Shown here: piece by piece, positions 60,812 through 64,000 of the stretch
Numbering within the stretch: position 1 is the stretch's first letter
How the letters are laid out: each line of letters opens with the position of its first letter
Source of the DNA: an uncultured Clostridia bacterium
Lineage (GTDB): Bacteria; Bacillota; Clostridia; Christensenellales; DTU072
Assembly (NCBI GenBank): GCA_946621465.1
Contig: CAMOOO010000008.1
Coordinates: forward strand, 1 to 64,000
Direction: 5' to 3'
Length of the DNA: 64,000 nucleotides
Position numbers and translations under genes: made by a program
Notes under the pieces: generated by a model
Database searches by the model: none
The model's input: the letters and a program-made list of their open reading frames with translations, nothing else
Told to the model about the DNA's origin: nothing

Positions 60812-62257
60812 ATGAAAAAAATCCTTCTTATTCTTATTTGCATACTCCCCTGTTTGGCGTTGACTGCCTGTCACAACAAAACGCCGGAACAGCCGGACAC
60901 ACAACTAACTTACGACATTACATTGCGCTTGGAGGGCGATACCCTTACGGGCGAACAGACCACCACCTTTGTCAACACCTTTTGCGACGAACTGACCGAA
61001 GCGCCCTTTCACCTCTTTGCCAACGCCTATAATGAGGGCGCCGAGCATAAAGCCTACGGCGGCATACTCTCCTCTTACGGCGGTATAGATGTCACCGACG
61101 TTACCGTAAACGGCGTTGCCGTGACTCCGACGCTAGACGATGACAGGCAGTATCTTACCGTGCCTCTTTCTTCCGCCCTCGGCGAAAAAGTGACCGTGAC
61201 TTTTTCCTACGTCGTCACCGTCCCCGAGAGCCGTATGCGTTTCGGCAAGCACGGCAGCGGATACTATCTGACCTCTTTTTATCCGCAACTGTCCGTCTAT
61301 AACGGAGACGGTTTCTTGACCGATCCATTCACCCTCGTCGGCGATCCCCTCTATTCGGAAATAGGCGACTATACCGTCAGTCTGACCTGTCCATCCTCTT
61401 TCGTCGTCGCCTGCGGCGCAAAAAAAGAAAGTAAAACGGACGAAGGCGAGCTGTCAACCTACCGCTTTTCGGCAAGCAACGTCCGCGACTTCGCCCTCGC
61501 AGCTTCCCCCGATTTCTCCGTCCTCTCCGCCTCGCAAGAAGGCACCGATCTCTATTACTTCTACCTTACGGACGACAACAGTGAGCAGCACTTTAAGACC
61601 GTCTGTTCTGCCTTTTCCACCTTCACAAACACCTTCGGCTCGTCCGACTTAGCGGTCTATTCCGTCGTCTACGCGCCCTTTGATTTCAGCGGAATGGAAT
61701 TCTCCGGCATGGCGTTTGTCTCCTGTTTCGCCGGCGAAGAAACGACGGACGTCCTTCTGCACGAAACGGCGCACCAATGGTGGTACAACCTCGTCGGCAA
61801 CGACCCCATCCGCGAAAGCGTCCTCGACGAAGGTCTGACCTCTTTCACCTCCGCCTATTACTATCTTTTAACGGGTGACAAAGCTACTTTTGACAGTCAA
61901 ATAAACGACGTAAAAAAGGTATACGCCTATTACGAAACTTTGCAAAAACGCCGCAACACCGGCGTCAGCCTGCGTATGGACGGCACTCTCTACGACTACA
62001 CTTCTTACCAGTACACCATGCTGATGTACTACAAAGGATGTCTGATGTTCAATAACCTACTGGAACTGTACGGCGCGGAAAAGCTCAATACGTGCCTTAT
62101 TTGCTATGCAAAAAAGTACGCCCACAAAACCGCTACGCTTAGCGACTTTATCGCCATATGCAGTGACGTACTGAAAACGGACGTCTCGGGACTTATTGCA
62201 GGCTGGATGGGCGACGGCTCTACCTTTACCTCTCTTGAAACGTCGAAAATAGACTAA
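60812..62257 (+). CDS. M1-like zinc metallopeptidase lipoprotein
   Basis: A 481-residue lipoprotein (MKKILLILICILPCLALTAC, lipobox LTAC). An N-terminal beta domain is followed by a gluzincin domain: HETAHQWW near residue 315 and, 19 residues further, the third zinc ligand Glu in RESVLDEGLTSF. In place of the exopeptidase motif GAMEN it has GMEFSGMAF, so aminopeptidase activity is less certain. Length is short for M1 (no C-terminal HEAT domain). A role in surface peptide trimming is inferred. Ribosome site GCGAGG. Confidence 0.9.
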   Translation: MKKILLILICILPCLALTACHNKTPEQPDTQLTYDITLRLEGDTLTGEQTTTFVNTFCDELTEAPFHLFANAYNEGAEHKAYGGILSSYGGIDVTDVTVNGVAVTPTLDDDRQYLTVPLSSALGEKVTVTFSYVVTVPESRMRFGKHGSGYYLTSFYPQLSVYNGDGFLTDPFTLVGDPLYSEIGDYTVSLTCPSSFVVACGAKKESKTDEGELSTYRFSASNVRDFALAASPDFSVLSASQEGTDLYYFYLTDDNSEQHFKTVCSAFSTFTNTFGSSDLAVYSVVYAPFDFSGMEFSGMAFVSCFAGEETTDVLLHETAHQWWYNLVGNDPIRESVLDEGLTSFTSAYYYLLTGDKATFDSQINDVKKVYAYYETLQKRRNTGVSLRMDGTLYDYTSYQYTMLMYYKGCLMFNNLLELYGAEKLNTCLICYAKKYAHKTATLSDFIAICSDVLKTDVSGLIAGWMGDGSTFTSLETSKID

Positions 62258-62276
62258 GATAAAACGGACATAAAAA

Positions 62277-62306
62277 AACTGCTTCTTCCGAACAGAAGAA
62301 GCAGTT
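62277..62306. terminator. Bidirectional terminator between peptidase and NYN genes
   Basis: A perfect 12-bp stem AACTGCTTCTTC / GAAGAAGCAGTT with a 6-base loop; T-rich tails on both strands. Confidence 0.93.
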
Positions 62307-62327
62307 TTATTTCGTTTATGCTGATTG

Positions 62328-62897
62328 TTATTTTCTGTACTTTGCGAGAATGGACTCATTGCTGAGTACTCTACGCGCCTCGTCGGCATACTGCGAACGG
62401 GGTTGAGTCTCTCTGGTTCTCTTGGGAACCCTGGGTTCTCTCTTGCTGGTGGGAGCGGCATAGCCCTCTCTGAGGTACTCGGGATCAACGGCGATGAAAC
62501 CATTGAAAGCCTCGTTGTAGACACCCTTTTCCACGGCGATTTCCAGTACGTCTTTGCCCGTCTGTTTGAGTTCAGTCACGATCGGCAGGATGTCACCTTC
62601 GCCATAAGCGAGCGCAACGGTGTCGATGCTGGAACCGATCGCCAGTTTGGTTCCGTCGATGATTTGACGGCTGTCCAGTCTGTTTCTTCTCTTGCTGGCA
62701 ACAGGCGTTACCGCGTCATACCCTTTGGCAGCGATATATTCGTTAAAATCACGGTTACGTTTCGCTACGTAGCTATAAAACTTCACATAAGCGATCTCAT
62801 ACCCTTTTTCGATCTCCGAAGCGAGTTTCTGGAATCCGCTGCAAGAAATCTTCAGACTGCCCAAGTCGATTAACAATGCAATTTTCGGCTTACTCAT
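62328..62897 (-). CDS. NYN-domain (PIN-like) protein
   Basis: A 189-residue protein. Residues 1-150 match the NYN/LabA type of PIN-like nuclease fold: IALLIDLGSLKIS (first Asp), AKGYDAV, DSRQIIDGTKLAIG and YGEGDILPIV (final Asp). In most members the last motif is SGDGDF; here one Asp of that pair is Glu/Gly-shifted but the metal-binding Asp remains. The basic tail (TSKREPRVPKRTRETQPRSQ) suits RNA binding. RNA cleavage is predicted, not shown. SD GGAGGT is present. The promoter overlaps a strong terminator hairpin. Confidence 0.82.
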   Translation of the reverse strand: MSKPKIALLIDLGSLKISCSGFQKLASEIEKGYEIAYVKFYSYVAKRNRDFNEYIAAKGYDAVTPVASKRRNRLDSRQIIDGTKLAIGSSIDTVALAYGEGDILPIVTELKQTGKDVLEIAVEKGVYNEAFNGFIAVDPEYLREGYAAPTSKREPRVPKRTRETQPRSQYADEARRVLSNESILAKYRK

Positions 62898-62928
62898 TTT
62901 TTACCTCCAAAAAGTTTTTTAAAAAAAA

Positions 62929-62953
62929 CGCAAATGTGAAATTCACACTTGCG
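62929..62953 (-). terminator. Terminator of the rplU operon, at the start of the NYN transcript
   Basis: CGCAAGTGTGA / TCACATTTGCG on the minus strand (11 bp with one mismatch, 3-base loop) followed by eight T. It ends rplU-prp-rpmA transcription but its 5' arm starts 3 bases after the -10 box of the NYN promoter. Confidence 0.9.
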
Positions 62954-62956
62954 TTT

Positions 62957-62985
62957 ATTATACCACGAGTTTTTTCATTTTGCAA
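62957..62985 (-). promoter_or_regulatory. Promoter of the NYN gene, overlapping a terminator
   Basis: TTGCAA (62980-62985), 17-base spacer, TATAAT (62957-62962). The start site near 62950 lies inside the 5' arm of the hairpin at 62929-62953. Confidence 0.85.
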
Positions 62986-63059
62986 TAGGTAATGAAAAAT
63001 TTTTTTAAATAAGCATGACAAAGTCGCTTTTTTCGGCTCCCAAACAGGGGGTGAACCGA

Positions 63060-63347
63060 TTATTCGGCTACTTCTACGCTGACCTGCTTATATCTCTTAT
63101 TTCTCGTACCTGCTTCGCTGAAACGAACGACGCCGTCACAAAGCGCAAAAAGAGTGTCGTCTTTGCCGATACCGACGTTGGCTCCGGCGCGGAATTTGGT
63201 TCCGCGTTGACGAACGAGAATATTCCCGCCCTTGCAAGCCTGTCCATCACTCTTTTTCGGTCCCAGTCTCTTGGACTCACTGTCACGACCGTTTCTGGTA
63301 CTACCCATACCTTTTTTATGGGCAAACAGTTGAATATTGATAAACAT
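63060..63347 (-). CDS. rpmA: 50S ribosomal protein L27 with cleavable N-terminal extension
   Basis: A 95-residue L27. The start [20 protein letters not shown] contains the Firmicutes extension (hydrophobic residues then QLFA), which Prp removes after FA so that HKKG reaches the peptidyl-transferase centre. [24 protein letters not shown] is a variant of the usual SQRLGVKRADGQ segment. It lies 4 bases after prp in the standard rplU-prp-rpmA order. Confidence 0.96.
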   Translation of the reverse strand: MFINIQLFAHKKGMGSTRNGRDSESKRLGPKKSDGQACKGGNILVRQRGTKFRAGANVGIGKDDTLFALCDGVVRFSEAGTRNKRYKQVSVEVAE

Positions 63348-63351
63348 TAGT

Positions 63352-63672
63352 CTATTCCTCCATTTTTACAAAGGCTTTGTAGCCTTCCTGAACGTCTCTC
63401 AACCCCAGTTCCATCGTCCTAAGAATGGTATTGATTTTTAATTTTTCTTCCGCGCTCTGCGCTTCCGGTACCAAAAATCTCAAATACCCGTCTTCTTTGA
63501 CGTATTCTATCTCTCGGGAAGAGAACTCAATCAGTCCCAAAAGGGCTGTACAAGCGATACTGCTCACTGCACTGCACACGATGTCTTTGCCGTATTTGGC
63601 ATAGCCGGCGTGGCCCTTTATTTCGACCTTTTTGATTTCATCGTTTTCTTTGGTCAATACGATACGGATCAT
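63352..63672 (-). CDS. prp: Ribosomal-processing cysteine protease Prp
   Basis: A 106-residue YsxB/Prp protease that cleaves the L27 extension. Catalytic residues are in [19 protein letters not shown] (His and Cys). Length is normal (about 105-115). Its position between L21 and L27 genes and the extension on L27 agree with this function. Confidence 0.95.
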   Translation of the reverse strand: MIRIVLTKENDEIKKVEIKGHAGYAKYGKDIVCSAVSSIACTALLGLIEFSSREIEYVKEDGYLRFLVPEAQSAEEKLKINTILRTMELGLRDVQEGYKAFVKMEE

Positions 63673-63686
63673 TATCCCGTCGCTCC

Positions 63687-63995
63687 TTACAGGGAGATTT
63701 TGGTGATTTTGATTTCGGTATACGGTTGACGATGACCTTGACGCTTGCGTTCGTTCTTTTTGGATTTGTATTTGAAGATGTTGATCTTCGGACCCTTTCC
63801 GTTCTTGACAACGACCGCTTCTACATAGGCTTTTTCAACGGCTTTTCCAACAGAAATCTTTCCGTCGTCGCTGACAAGAAGAACTTTGTCGAAACGAACC
63901 GTATCGTTAGCTTCTTTTTCCATGAGTTCCACTCTCAAAGTAGCTTCTTCTTCCACTTTGTATTGTTTCCCACAGGCTTCGATAATGGCGTACAT
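63687..63995 (-). CDS. rplU: 50S ribosomal protein L21
   Basis: A 102-residue L21, which binds 23S rRNA. MYAIIEACGKQYKVEE and the C-terminal KNERKRQGHRQPYTEIKITKI are typical. The start codon is 5 bases from the window edge, so its promoter and any L21 leader RNA are outside. Confidence 0.96.
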   Translation of the reverse strand: MYAIIEACGKQYKVEEEATLRVELMEKEANDTVRFDKVLLVSDDGKISVGKAVEKAYVEAVVVKNGKGPKINIFKYKSKKNERKRQGHRQPYTEIKITKISL

Positions 63996-64000
63996 AAAAA

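Overview
The window looks like a piece of chromosome from an anaerobic, low-to-mid GC, Gram-positive bacterium of the Clostridia, probably an uncultured gut lineage (inference). The evidence is a V-type ATPase operon in Enterococcus ntp order, an L27 with the Firmicutes N-terminal extension next to its protease Prp, orphan ECF S components under TPP and THF riboswitches, lipobox proteins without outer-membrane genes, Shine-Dalgarno sites of the GGAGG type and many sigma-A promoters. I saw no rRNA, tRNA, CRISPR array, transposase or phage gene.

Layout. 1-9.2 kb: one minus-strand operon, rpiB followed by nine V-ATPase subunit genes. 9.2-11.7 kb: a DUF4062 protein paired with an inositol-monophosphatase-family enzyme, then a small membrane HEWGH protein. 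11.7-13.8 kb: a tandem structured element downstream of the GGGtGRT / IscU-like pair. 13.9-18.8 kb: a membrane protein with 11-residue Lys-rich repeats and a probable uL15-like C-terminus, then two membrane proteins with large outside domains. 19-25.4 kb: tsaC/sua5 with a WG-like anchored protein, a secreted EEP-family protein, TPP riboswitch-thiT-small protein, rpsT, a second ECF S component. 25.4-32.8 kb: dnaX behind a 1594-residue protein built from two catalytically degenerate GH2-like modules, then THF riboswitch-folT. 32.9-49.4 kb: a SpoVB-like flippase, a 1905-residue surface lipoprotein, an esterase, a CofE-like ligase, an MMPL transporter, a metallophosphatase and a three-gene ywlG operon. 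49.6-59.9 kb: two divergent giant surface proteins (2064 residues with GLUG and about 18 helical repeats; 1221-residue lipoprotein). 59.9-64 kb: RluA-type pseudouridine synthase, M1-like peptidase lipoprotein, NYN protein, and rpmA-prp-rplU.

How it works together. The K-subunit has the Na+-site residues seen in Enterococcus hirae, so the ATPase is predicted to move Na+. Vitamin uptake (thiamine, folate, one unknown) is by orphan S components that need an ECF module elsewhere. About a quarter of the window encodes very large surface proteins.

The most unusual signals are (i) two promoters buried in intrinsic terminators so that the predicted start site falls in the 5' arm of the hairpin, (ii) at least three genes whose -10 box lies 7-9 nt from the ATG with no Shine-Dalgarno site (predicted leaderless), (iii) a 112-bp tandem element with a compensatory base-pair change, (iv) the double pseudo-GH2 protein, and (v) the DUF4062-phosphatase pair. 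All functional statements rest on reading the sequence and family knowledge; no database search was run.
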